NCBI RefSeq assembly: GCF_014842915.1
Contig: NZ_JACYXI010000006.1
Coordinates: 124,001 to 188,000 of the forward strand
From: Roseibium litorale
Lineage (GTDB): Bacteria; Pseudomonadota; Alphaproteobacteria; Rhizobiales; Stappiaceae
Length of the DNA stretch: 64,000 nucleotides
Direction: 5' to 3'
Shown here piece by piece: positions 55,977 through 64,000 of the stretch. Below the pieces are notes generated by a model that worked only from the letters and a program-made list of their open reading frames with translations, did not search any database and had not been told where the DNA came from. Each line of letters opens with the position of its first letter. The stretch's first letter is position 1. The position numbers and the translations under genes were made by a program.

Positions 55977-57046
55977 TGGCCGAAGACAGGATTCCGCAAC
56001 GGAAGAGGCTTCGTGTCGCATTCCTGCTCGCGGACCGGTTCACCCTGTCGGCCTTCGCCAATTTCGTCGATGTTCTGCGCCTTGCCGCCGATGAGGCCGA
56101 CAAGTCCCGGCAGATCCTGTGCGAATGGACGGTGATTTCCAGCGACATGGCGCCCATCCGGTCAAGCTGCGGCGTCCGGCTTCAACCGGACATCCGCCCC
56201 CGGAATGCGGGACACTATGATTATATTGTCGTGGTAGGCGGGTTGATCGGGGATCAGAGCGCCCTTAGCCCAGACATGACAGCCTTCCTGAAAGCCCGGG
56301 CTCAGGCGGGCACGCCGCTGGTCGGGCTCTGCACCGGCGTTTTCATCCTCTATGAGGAGGGGCTGCTCGAAGGCTACCGCTGCTGTGTAAGCTGGTTTCA
56401 CCACCAGGACTTTATCGACCGCTTTGAAATGGCGCCTCCGGTTGCCGACCAGCTCTTCGTCGTGGACCGGGACAGGCTGACCTGCTCAGGAGGTCATGGG
56501 ACCTCGCATCTGGCAGCCTACCTGGTTCAGCGCCACATTGGCGCGCCCGCGGCAGCCAAGAGCCTGAACATCATGATGATCGACTCGGCACTCAGCGGCG
56601 AGCGCCCGCAGCCCGGCCAGCACCTGGCCCGCCACGCGAAAGACCCTCTGGTGAAACGGGCAATCCTGCGGATGCAGCAATATATCGAGTTCCCCAAAAC
56701 CATAGAGGAGCTGAGCGGGGATCTGGAAGTTGCCCGCCGGACGCTGGAACGCAGATTCACCGCGGATCTGGGTCTATCTCCCCAGAAGATCTATCTGGAA
56801 TTGCGTCTCGACCGGGCCATTGCACGGCTCCGAAATTCAGAGGAGACGATTGCCGAAATCGCTCTTTCCTGCGGCTTCTGCGACACACCTCATCTGTCCC
56901 GCGTCATGAAGGCGGAACGGGGCATGACTCCCGCCCAATACCGGCGGACGCGGCTGGAGCCTGCCCAACCGGCCGCAAGTGAACCCCCTGTGCCGTCCCC
57001 GGATGCGGATGCGCCTGGCGAAACAGGGACGCGTTCCTCCCTCTGA
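55976..57046 (+). CDS. GlxA-family transcriptional regulator (DJ-1/PfpI plus AraC domains), copy 1
   Basis: A 356-residue regulator. The N-terminal DJ-1/PfpI-like domain (residues about 12-200) has FTLSAFANFVDVLRLAADEA and the cysteine loop VGLCTGVFILYEEG. The C-terminal AraC domain has two helix-turn-helix units, IEELSGDLEVARRTLERRF and IAEIALSCGFCDTPHLSRVM. This architecture is that of GbdR, which controls glycine betaine and sarcosine catabolism in Pseudomonas. AAGG lies eight bases before the ATG. Divergent from soxBDAG, so it probably controls that operon. Confidence 0.9.
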   Translation: MAEDRIPQRKRLRVAFLLADRFTLSAFANFVDVLRLAADEADKSRQILCEWTVISSDMAPIRSSCGVRLQPDIRPRNAGHYDYIVVVGGLIGDQSALSPDMTAFLKARAQAGTPLVGLCTGVFILYEEGLLEGYRCCVSWFHHQDFIDRFEMAPPVADQLFVVDRDRLTCSGGHGTSHLAAYLVQRHIGAPAAAKSLNIMMIDSALSGERPQPGQHLARHAKDPLVKRAILRMQQYIEFPKTIEELSGDLEVARRTLERRFTADLGLSPQKIYLELRLDRAIARLRNSEETIAEIALSCGFCDTPHLSRVMKAERGMTPAQYRRTRLEPAQPAASEPPVPSPDADAPGETGTRSSL

Positions 57047-58090
57047 TCAGCCAAGCCCTTCCAGCAGCGTGCGGCGGACCTCCTGCGGCGTATTTTCATA
57101 TCTGCGGCGGAACATCCGGCTCAGGTGGGAGGAATCGCAAAAGCCGCAATCCACCGCGATCTGAGCAATGGACTTGTCCGTCGTTTCCACCAGATGGCGG
57201 GCAAAGGTGAGGCGGATCCGCAGGAAAGCGGCTTGCGGAGAGATCCCGAGGGCGGAGCTGAAATGCCGTTCAATCTGGCGTTTGCCGATCCCCATCCGCT
57301 TGGCGATCTCTTTCACCGTAAGGGGAAAATCGATGTTCTGCTGCATGATCAGCAAGGCACGGCGCACCAAGGGGTCCTGCGTCTTCAGATCGAGCGTGAC
57401 GCCGGGCTGCGGTTTCTCGGGCAAATAAAGATCGTCGATAATCATGATGTGCAGGCTTTTGCTCGCCTGCGCCCGTCCGATGTGTTTTTCCACCAGATAG
57501 GCCGCCAGATGCGCCGAACTTGCGCCGCCGGAACAGGTCAGCCGGTTCCCGTCCACGATGAAGATCTGGTCCGCGACCGGATCAAGCCCGTCAAACTGCT
57601 CCAGAAAATCAGCATGGTGGAACCAGCTGACACAGCAGCGGTGGCCATCCAGCAAGCCGATCTGGTGTAAAAAGAAGGCCCCCGTGCAAACCCCGACCAG
57701 CGGGACCCCCGCATCCGCAGCTTGTCGCAAATATTTCGTATAGGCAGCCCCCAGACTTGGGGTTTCATCCATCAGGCCGCCAACCACGACGATGTAATCG
57801 AACTTGGCCGGGTCCCCCAGCCGCTCCTTCGGCTGGACAGTCACGCCGGAGCTTGAGGGAACCGCATCCATGGTGTCGGAGAGGATGGCCCAATCGCACA
57901 GGATCGGGCGGCTCCGGTCTCCTTCATCCGCCGCGAGCCGCAGAACGTCAACAAAGTTCGCGAAAGCGCAGAGCGTAAACCGCTTCGCCAGAATGAACCC
58001 GACCGTCAGCCGCGGCCTTTGAACCGGGGCTGGCGCCTTGTTAGTCCGCAGCCCCGCTCCGCTCCGGTGTCCTTCGGCAACAGACGTCAT
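57047..58090 (-). CDS. GlxA-family transcriptional regulator (GbdR-like), copy 2
   Basis: A 347-residue paralogue of the preceding regulator, with the same blocks: FTLCAFANFVDVLRLAADEG, VGVCTGAFFLHQIG and two AraC helix-turn-helix units (VKEIAKRMGIGKRQIERHF, IAQIAVDCGFCDSSHLSRMF). It has a 30-residue N-terminal extension. The ATG at 58090 has GGAGAG upstream. The two regulator genes are convergent and abut: TGATCA at 57044-57049 encodes both stops. It is divergent from the dimethylglycine dehydrogenase gene. Confidence 0.9.
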   Translation of the reverse strand: MTSVAEGHRSGAGLRTNKAPAPVQRPRLTVGFILAKRFTLCAFANFVDVLRLAADEGDRSRPILCDWAILSDTMDAVPSSSGVTVQPKERLGDPAKFDYIVVVGGLMDETPSLGAAYTKYLRQAADAGVPLVGVCTGAFFLHQIGLLDGHRCCVSWFHHADFLEQFDGLDPVADQIFIVDGNRLTCSGGASSAHLAAYLVEKHIGRAQASKSLHIMIIDDLYLPEKPQPGVTLDLKTQDPLVRRALLIMQQNIDFPLTVKEIAKRMGIGKRQIERHFSSALGISPQAAFLRIRLTFARHLVETTDKSIAQIAVDCGFCDSSHLSRMFRRRYENTPQEVRRTLLEGLG

Positions 58091-58147
58091 CGCCCTCTCC
58101 TCCGGTGGAAAGGCCACCTGCGGTTCCATTGTCGTAGGTGTCATCCA

Positions 58148-58182
58148 AGAATGACGCAATCATTCTGTCAATTCCAAATTGA
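58148..58182. promoter_or_regulatory. Two adjacent perfect palindromes between regulator 2 and dimethylglycine dehydrogenase
   Basis: AGAATGA-CGCAA-TCATTCT (58148-58166) and TCAATT-CCA-AATTGA (58168-58182) lie side by side in the 157-bp divergent gap. They are good operator candidates for the flanking regulator or another factor. Confidence 0.5.
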
Positions 58183-58247
58183 ACCAACAATGCTCGTCCA
58201 TCTCGCCCGCATGACCGGGCAAACGGATCCATGAGGTGGAGTGAGCC

Positions 58248-60809
58248 ATGTCCGCATTTCCCAGCAAGGCAAAGGTGGTCATCGTCGGCCTCGGCGGCAT
58301 CGTAGGGGCATCGGTCGCCCACCATCTGATCGCCCGCGGATGGGACGGGATCGTCGGCATCGACAAGTCCGGCGTTCCGACCGACATCGGTTCGACGGCC
58401 CACGCGTCCGACTTCTGCTATGCGACCAGCCACGACTTCCTGAGCTGCTGGACCACGCTCTATTCCATGGATTTCTATGAAAAGATGGGTCACTACGCGC
58501 GCATCGGCGGCCTTGAAATTGCCCGCACCGGTGACGATGCCCGCATGGAAGAACTGAAGCGCAAGGTTGCCTCGGGCAAGGCCTTCGGGACTCGGGCGAC
58601 ACTGATAAGCGCCGCGGAAGCCAAGGAAAAATTCCCGCTCCTGGAAGAAGACCTGGTGCAGGGCGCCCTCTGGGACCCGGACGCAGGTCTGGTGATACCC
58701 CGCTCGCAAACTGTCGCCGGCAAACTGGTCGATGAGGGCGTGGAAAGCGGCAAGCTCACGTCCATCGCCAACTGCTCCGCCCTGTCTCTCGTGATCGAGG
58801 AGGGGCGCATCAAGGGGGTCAACACCACACGCGGCACCATCATGGCCGATCATGTTGTCGTCTGCGCCGGGCTGTGGGGGCGCCTGATTGCCGCGATGGC
58901 AGGGGAAGATCTTCCGGTGATGCCCGTGGACCATCCGCTGACCTTCTTCGGCCCCTATGACAAATGGGCAGGCACCGGGGTGGAAATCGGTTTCCCGCTG
59001 ATGCGCGACCAAGGCAACTCTGCCTATATGCGCGACACCGGCGACCCGAAGACCGCAGAAGGCGGTCAGATCGAGTGGGGCTACTATTACGAGACCGATC
59101 CCCGCCTGGTCCATCCGCGCGACCTTCTGGAGAAGGATCAGGCCCGCCTGTCTCCCTCCCAGCGCGATCTGGACCTGGAAGACGTGATTGCACCGCTGGA
59201 GCGGGCGGTCGAGCTGACCCCGATCCTGGGAGAACTGGGCTTCAATGAAGGGCATTCCTTCAATGGCCTGCTGCAAACCTCCACGGATGGCGGCCCTTCC
59301 ATGGGCGAAAGCCAGAAGGTGCGTGGCTTGTGGTACGCCGTCGGGATCTGGGTGAAGGATGGCCCGGGCATGGGGAAACTCATCGCCGACTGGATGACCG
59401 ATGGCCGCACAGCGATCGACCATCACGCCATCGATTTCTCCCGTTTCAACGCGTTCCAGCTGGACGAAAAATTCATCTGGGACCGTTGCACGGAAACCGC
59501 GGCAAAGATCTACAATCCGCCGGTTCACCCCCGCGAGCCCTTCTCTGGTGGCCGGGGCATCCGCCGCTCGCCATTTTACGAGCGGGAAAAGGAACTGGGT
59601 GGCCACTTCATGGAACTGGGCGGCTGGGAACGGGCCCACGGCTACGCCGCCAACGAGCACCTGCTGGAGAAATACGCAGACCGCATTCCGGTCCGGGAAA
59701 ACGAATGGGACAACCGCCACTTCTGGCGTGTCTCCAACGCCGAACACCTGGAACTGAGCGGGAACTGCGGGATCATCAACCTGTCCCACTTCCATATCAC
59801 CGACATCGAAGGGCCGGATCACGTCGCCATGCTTGAATGGCTTTGCGCGGCCAAGATCGGCGGGGACAACAACATCGGCAAGGGCATCTACACCCACTTC
59901 CTCGATGAGGAAGGCATGGTGCGCGCCGATTTCACCGTCATCCGCATGGCAGGCCGGTGCCGCCTGATCAACGGCGCAGACGCAGGTCCGCGCGACTTCC
60001 ACTACATGCGCCGCGTTGCCCAGGACAAGGGATATGACGTCACCATCACCGACGTGACCGAAAAATACGTCACCATCGGCATCTGGGGACCGAACGCCCG
60101 CGAAACCCTGTCCAAAGTTGTCTCCGACCCCGGTGCCCTGTCGAAGGAGAACTTTCCCTTCGCCGCGATCAAGCCCATCACGATTGCCGGAAAGACCGTC
60201 ACCGCTTTCCGCCTGTCCTATGTCGGAGAGCAGGGATGGGAGCTGCATATGGCCTATGAGGATGGCCTTGCCGTCTGGGATGCCCTGCGTTCCACCGGCG
60301 TGATCGCCGTGGGGGTGGAGACCTACGCCAACTCCCGCCGCATGGAGAAATCCCTGCGGCTGCAAAACGCCGATTTGCTGACCGAGTACAATTTGCTGGA
60401 AGCCGGTCTGGCCCGGCCCAAGGTCAAGGAAGCCGACTTCTGCGGCAAGGCAAAGCACCTGGAATACAAGGCCCGCGACCACCAGCCAGCCATGCTGTGC
60501 ACCCTGGTCATGACCTATAACGTGGACAGCAAGGGATGTGCCCGTTACCCGGTGGGAATCATGCCTGTGCTGGACCCAGACACCGGTGAAACGCTGGTCG
60601 ACGAACTCGGACGGCGGTCCTTCACGACCTCGGTCGCCTATGGCCCCACCATCGGCAAGAACATCGCCCTGGCCTACCTGCCCTGGTCCCATTGCGAGAC
60701 CGGACGCGTGCTGCAGGTGGAATACTTCGGTGAGACCTTCCCGGTCGAGGTTGCCGCTGTTGGCTATAAGGCCTTGTACGACCCGGAGAATCTTATGCCG
60801 CGAAGCTAA
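58248..60809 (+). CDS. Dimethylglycine dehydrogenase-like FAD/tetrahydrofolate enzyme
   Basis: An 853-residue fusion. A D-amino-acid-oxidase-type FAD domain (VVIVGLGGIVGASVAHHLIA at residue 10) has GSTAHASDFCY, where mammalian dimethylglycine dehydrogenase carries its flavin-linked histidine. It is followed by a folate-binding aminomethyltransferase domain from about residue 440 (SYVGEQGWELHMAYEDGL near 650). It should oxidise dimethylglycine to sarcosine and pass the one-carbon unit to tetrahydrofolate. Sarcosine dehydrogenase is an alternative, but soxBDAG already covers that step. GGAG precedes the ATG. Confidence 0.88.
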   Translation: MSAFPSKAKVVIVGLGGIVGASVAHHLIARGWDGIVGIDKSGVPTDIGSTAHASDFCYATSHDFLSCWTTLYSMDFYEKMGHYARIGGLEIARTGDDARMEELKRKVASGKAFGTRATLISAAEAKEKFPLLEEDLVQGALWDPDAGLVIPRSQTVAGKLVDEGVESGKLTSIANCSALSLVIEEGRIKGVNTTRGTIMADHVVVCAGLWGRLIAAMAGEDLPVMPVDHPLTFFGPYDKWAGTGVEIGFPLMRDQGNSAYMRDTGDPKTAEGGQIEWGYYYETDPRLVHPRDLLEKDQARLSPSQRDLDLEDVIAPLERAVELTPILGELGFNEGHSFNGLLQTSTDGGPSMGESQKVRGLWYAVGIWVKDGPGMGKLIADWMTDGRTAIDHHAIDFSRFNAFQLDEKFIWDRCTETAAKIYNPPVHPREPFSGGRGIRRSPFYEREKELGGHFMELGGWERAHGYAANEHLLEKYADRIPVRENEWDNRHFWRVSNAEHLELSGNCGIINLSHFHITDIEGPDHVAMLEWLCAAKIGGDNNIGKGIYTHFLDEEGMVRADFTVIRMAGRCRLINGADAGPRDFHYMRRVAQDKGYDVTITDVTEKYVTIGIWGPNARETLSKVVSDPGALSKENFPFAAIKPITIAGKTVTAFRLSYVGEQGWELHMAYEDGLAVWDALRSTGVIAVGVETYANSRRMEKSLRLQNADLLTEYNLLEAGLARPKVKEADFCGKAKHLEYKARDHQPAMLCTLVMTYNVDSKGCARYPVGIMPVLDPDTGETLVDELGRRSFTTSVAYGPTIGKNIALAYLPWSHCETGRVLQVEYFGETFPVEVAAVGYKALYDPENLMPRS

Positions 60810-60822
60810 CCTTAGCGGGTGA

Positions 60823-60874
60823 AGCGGCGGCTGGTTTGTAGCTTCTTACCCTTGGACAGCCACCAGCAGCCGCT
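60823..60874. other. Stem-loop after the dimethylglycine dehydrogenase gene
   Basis: AGCGGC-g-GCTGGT pairs with ACCAGC-a-GCCGCT across a 26-base loop, just past the stop. There is no T-tract. The rest of the gap to gbcA (60875-61095) shows no gene; it presumably contains the gbcA promoter. Confidence 0.4.
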
Positions 60875-61095
60875 GCCCCAAAATAAACTCCAAAATGAAA
60901 ACGATCGGCTGTCGCTAAAGTACCGCCAGGTCGTCGCATTGATTCTCCCTCACGAAGTGACAAAACTCTCTAAATTCCGGATTGGATAGACTTCCCGAGC
61001 GATCGGCGAAAGGCGTTCCAAGCAAGGAACCAGAAGACGCTTCGGAAAGGCCGCGGTTCACCGAAACGCCCCAGCAGATAACGAGGTATCCGCAA

Positions 61096-62373
61096 ATGCC
61101 TTTCTCTCCCGATATCGTGAATCTCGTCCATCGCCGCGAGACTGGTAAAAGCCTGGAAGCCCCTTTCTACACGTCCCAGGAGATCCTTGACCTCGACATG
61201 GAGCTGATCTTCGGACGCCACTGGCTGTTCGTAGCCGTTGAGCCTCAGCTGCCGGAGCCTGGCGACTGCATCACCGTGGACATCGGCAAGGCATCCATTC
61301 TGATCCTGCGGGGAGACGACATGGAGATGCGCGCATTCCACAATGTCTGCCGCCACCGGGGCGCCAAGCTGATCGACGAGCCCTCGGCAACGATCGGCAA
61401 CATCGTTTGCCGCTATCATGGCTGGACCTACAATGACGAAGGCAAGCTGATCCTTGCCGAGCACATGGGCAGTGATTTCGACAAGAACTGCCACGGCCTG
61501 AAGACCGTGCACCTGCGCTCCATCAACGGGCTGATCTTCATCTGCCTGGCCGAAATTCCTCCGGCGGATATCGAACATCTGGCAGCGACCATGGCGCCCT
61601 ATCTGGCGCCCCATGATGTGGTCAACTGCAAGGTTGCCCATTTCTCCGAACTCATTGAGGAGGGCAACTGGAAGCTGACCATGGAGAACAACCGCGAGTG
61701 TTACCATTGTGAGGCAAACCATCCTCAACTGACGGTTCCTCTTTCGGAATTTGGCTTCGGCTTTGCCCCGGACGAGCTGGACGAGCGCCGGGCGGATGAC
61801 GTGAGAGCCTATGAGGAGTCCCTGGAGAAGGCCCATACGGCGTGGGAAGGGTGCGGGCTGCCGTCCGGCGAGCAGGAGTACCTGCGCGATGTCACCGGCT
61901 TCCGCACCATGCGCCTGCCGCTCAAGTGGGAAGGGGAATCCCATACTGCTGACACCAAGGTGGCCTCCAAGAAGCTGCTCGGCCAGCTGACGGATGCAAA
62001 GCTGGGCAGCCTGAGCTTCTGGACGCAGCCGAACTCCTGGCACCACTTCATGAGCGACCACATCGTCTGCTTCTCCGTCTTGCCGGTCGCGCCTGGCCGG
62101 ACCATGCTGCGGACCATCTGGCTGGTGAACAAGGACGCCGTCGAAGGCGTGGACTATCAGCTTGAAAACCTGACCCAGGTCTGGACCTTGACCAACCAGC
62201 AGGATGCGGAACTCGTCCGTCTGGCGCAGATGGGCTGCGAACAGCCCGGCTATCAGTCCGGCCCCTATTCCCAATTCACCGAACCTCATGTGGAAGCATT
62301 CTGTGACTGGTACATCTCGCGCCTGCGCGACCATCTCACGAGCGGCACAGTAAACATGGCGGCGGCAGAATGA
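61096..62373 (+). CDS. gbcA: Glycine betaine monooxygenase, Rieske oxygenase subunit
   Basis: Terminal oxygenase that demethylates glycine betaine to dimethylglycine and formaldehyde. The 425-residue protein has the Rieske ligands CRH and CRYHG (CXH...CX2H) at about residues 86-110, and the mononuclear iron ligands in ENNRECYHCEANHP near residue 205. Length and motifs match GbcA. The ATG at 61096 follows GAGG by nine bases. Its stop overlaps the reductase gene as ATGA, so the pair is coupled. Confidence 0.93.
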   Translation: MPFSPDIVNLVHRRETGKSLEAPFYTSQEILDLDMELIFGRHWLFVAVEPQLPEPGDCITVDIGKASILILRGDDMEMRAFHNVCRHRGAKLIDEPSATIGNIVCRYHGWTYNDEGKLILAEHMGSDFDKNCHGLKTVHLRSINGLIFICLAEIPPADIEHLAATMAPYLAPHDVVNCKVAHFSELIEEGNWKLTMENNRECYHCEANHPQLTVPLSEFGFGFAPDELDERRADDVRAYEESLEKAHTAWEGCGLPSGEQEYLRDVTGFRTMRLPLKWEGESHTADTKVASKKLLGQLTDAKLGSLSFWTQPNSWHHFMSDHIVCFSVLPVAPGRTMLRTIWLVNKDAVEGVDYQLENLTQVWTLTNQQDAELVRLAQMGCEQPGYQSGPYSQFTEPHVEAFCDWYISRLRDHLTSGTVNMAAAE

Positions 62374-63503
62374 ACATCACCCCGAAAACGGACAGGGCGC
62401 GCCAGCCCGGCACGCGGGACGCCTCCAAATTCACCGAGGCAACCCGTGTTCCCCTGTGGGACCCGGAAGTGGACGATATTCTTGTCTGCCGGCAGGTGCG
62501 TCAGGAAACCCACGATGTGAAGACCTTCGTCTTCTCGGCACGCGAGCCCCGGGCCTTCCGTTTCTATCCGGGCCAGTTCATGACCTTTGAACTGCCGGTC
62601 GAAGGCATGGTGTCACGCTGCTACACCATTTCGGGATCCGCCGCCCGGCCCTACCGCATCGAAATCACGGTGAAACGTGTCCCCGGCGGCCCGGCTTCGA
62701 ACTGGCTGCACGATTACATGATCCCCGGAAAAGAGGTGACGGTGAGCGGCCCGGCGGGCGAGTTCACCACCGACGCGACCGCGGACAAGAAACTGCTGTT
62801 CATTTCCGCAGGCAGCGGCATTACGCCCCTGATGTCCATGACCCGGACCGCTTGCGACTTGTCCGAGCCCACGGACCTGCATTTCATCCATGCGGCCCGC
62901 ACCCCGGCAGATCTGATTTTTCATGATGAGCTGTCTCTGCTGATCAGCCAGAACCCGACATTGAAAGTGGCTCTCACGTGCCAGGCGTCCTCTCCCAGCC
63001 ATGCCTGGAGCGGCTTCACGGGCCGCTTGTCCCTGCCGATGCTGCACCTGATGAGCCCGGATTTCATGGACAGGCAGATTTTCTGCTGTGGTCCCGGCCC
63101 CTTCATGGACAGCGTCAGGGCCATGCTTGCCGAAGCAAACTTCGACATGAGCAACTATTACGAGGAAAGCTTCGACTTCGGCGCCGAGACGGCGGGCTCC
63201 TTTGACGAGCCGGCTGACGCCGCTCCGGAAATCAGCGATCAAACTTTCCGGGTCAGTTTCCCCAAAACCGGACATGTCGTGGAATGCAGCCCCGGCATGA
63301 CCATCCTTTCCGCGGCCCGTGCCGCCGGATTGCTGCCAATCTCCTCCTGCCAGCGCGGAATTTGCGGAACCTGCAAATCCAGACTCATCTCTGGCGAGGT
63401 TGATATGCAGCATGGTGGCGGCATCCGCCAGCGGGAGATCGATCAGGGCAAAATCCTGATCTGCTGTTCCACTCCGACCTCGGATATCGAGGTGGAGATC
63501 TAA
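62370..63503 (+). CDS. gbcB: Glycine betaine monooxygenase, reductase subunit
   Basis: Electron-transfer partner of GbcA, 377 residues. An FAD domain (FRFYPGQFMTFELPV, then SRCYTISGSAARPYRIEI) is followed by an NAD(P) domain (LLFISAGSGITPLMSMTRTA near residue 148, CCGPGPFMDSVRAML). A C-terminal plant-type ferredoxin domain has CQRGICGTC and a final CC pair for the 2Fe-2S cluster. Overlap with gbcA identifies it as the cognate reductase. Confidence 0.94.
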   Translation: MNITPKTDRARQPGTRDASKFTEATRVPLWDPEVDDILVCRQVRQETHDVKTFVFSAREPRAFRFYPGQFMTFELPVEGMVSRCYTISGSAARPYRIEITVKRVPGGPASNWLHDYMIPGKEVTVSGPAGEFTTDATADKKLLFISAGSGITPLMSMTRTACDLSEPTDLHFIHAARTPADLIFHDELSLLISQNPTLKVALTCQASSPSHAWSGFTGRLSLPMLHLMSPDFMDRQIFCCGPGPFMDSVRAMLAEANFDMSNYYEESFDFGAETAGSFDEPADAAPEISDQTFRVSFPKTGHVVECSPGMTILSAARAAGLLPISSCQRGICGTCKSRLISGEVDMQHGGGIRQREIDQGKILICCSTPTSDIEVEI

Positions 63504-63588
63504 CGGGCCTGACCCGGTACCGCTTTATTGCTGTCTGCGGGCAGGAAGACGTTGCGGCGTGAAGCTGTGACGAACCTTTCCGGCCCGT

Positions 63589-64000
63589 TCACACGTCCAC
63601 GAGACGAAGGTGTTTCTTTTTCTCGAGAACCTTCAGAACCTGAACCAGATCCTGCCCCCGCTTCAGGATCATGCCCCCAGCGGCGACGACTGAATAGGCG
63701 CCCTGCTTGCGGGCAAGCTTCGGATCTTTTTCGATCCGGTAAAGCGGCATCTCCGACGTGCGGCGGAAAACGGAAAAGACGGCCCGGTCCTTCAGCAGGT
63801 CGATCGCATAGTCCCGCCATTCACCTTCCGCAACCATTCGCCCGTAAAGCCGGAGAATGACATCCAGCTCCCGCCGGTTGAACGAGACAATTGCCTTCAC
63901 GGGCTGGCTGTTTGCCTGAGGTCCAGCCGGGGACACAGGTGCGGCAGTGTTTAAGCTGGACGGCCTGGCGGAAGGGGCAGCACCGGCAGGCGCGCCGCAG
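63589..64000 (-). CDS. DUF2794 domain protein (N-terminus beyond the right edge)
   Basis: At least 115 residues of the alphaproteobacterial DUF2794 family: VSFNRRELDVILRLYGRMVA, then EWRDYAIDLLKDRAVFSVF, then YSVVAAGGMILKRGQDL. Function is unknown. A GTG at 63936 could start it, but it has no ribosome site. The frame stays open to the edge through an alanine/proline-rich stretch, so the true start is probably outside the window. It converges on gbcB. Confidence 0.85.
   Translation of the reverse strand, partial: CGAPAGAAPSARPSSLNTAAPVSPAGPQANSQPVKAIVSFNRRELDVILRLYGRMVAEGEWRDYAIDLLKDRAVFSVFRRTSEMPLYRIEKDPKLARKQGAYSVVAAGGMILKRGQDLVQVLKVLEKKKHLRLVDV

Overview
The window is GC-rich chromosomal DNA of an alphaproteobacterium. 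The gene set (linked soxBDAG, gbcAB and dimethylglycine dehydrogenase genes, GlxA-type regulators, DUF2794, ccmABCDG, both aconitases, a 445-residue AmtB) fits a marine Hyphomicrobiales lineage such as the Stappiaceae (Roseibium/Labrenzia-like). That placement is inference from gene content; no rRNA is present. I found no complete tRNA, no CRISPR array and no intact insertion sequence.

Layout. 1-2277 (minus): end of a polysaccharide locus with a CelD-like acetyltransferase running off the left edge and a Wzx-type flippase. 2490-4761 (plus): queCDEF, making preQ1 for queuosine; gluQ, which modifies queuosine in tRNA-Asp, lies at 39.6-40.5 kb. 4.8-8.5 kb: a membrane protein, an MltB-like transglycosylase, a hicAB toxin-antitoxin pair with a palindromic operator, and an L,D-transpeptidase. 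8.6-11.95 kb is almost gene-free: a hairpin-rich GC stretch, several families of palindromic intergenic repeats, one AT-rich winged-helix gene, and a fragment resembling the 3' end of a tRNA or tmRNA. 11.96-17.95 kb: acnA and acnB, divergent from one intergenic region. 18.3-20 kb: a chemoreceptor. 20-24 kb: the cytochrome c maturation genes ccmAB and ccmCDG, interrupted by an AT-rich two-gene cassette (a Panacea-domain protein plus a small membrane protein) that looks like a toxin-antitoxin module. 24-27.6 kb: a DUF1223 protein, a CDF metal transporter, an orphan UgpE-like permease and a HAD phosphatase. 27.65-31.05 kb: amt and glnK-amtB, each with a matching sigma-54-type promoter candidate. 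31.7-50.5 kb is housekeeping and signalling: DUF924, TusA, pterin dehydratase, phosphatases, a hybrid kinase, an AEC carrier, a c-di-GMP enzyme coupled to a 48-residue membrane peptide, gluQ, AlkA, a hydrolase, a glycosyltransferase, ThpR, an aldo-keto reductase, the TesA/YbbA/YbbP group and a BI-1 protein.

50.7-63.5 kb is a glycine betaine demethylation cluster. GbcAB converts glycine betaine to dimethylglycine, an FAD/tetrahydrofolate dimethylglycine dehydrogenase yields sarcosine, and SoxBDAG yields glycine. Two paralogous GlxA-type regulators sit convergently in the middle, each divergent from a catabolic unit. The window ends in a DUF2794 gene that appears to continue past the right edge.

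The least explained parts are the Panacea/membrane-protein cassette inside the ccm genes, the 8.6-11.9 kb accessory region, and the 48-residue peptide coupled to the GGDEF-EAL gene.
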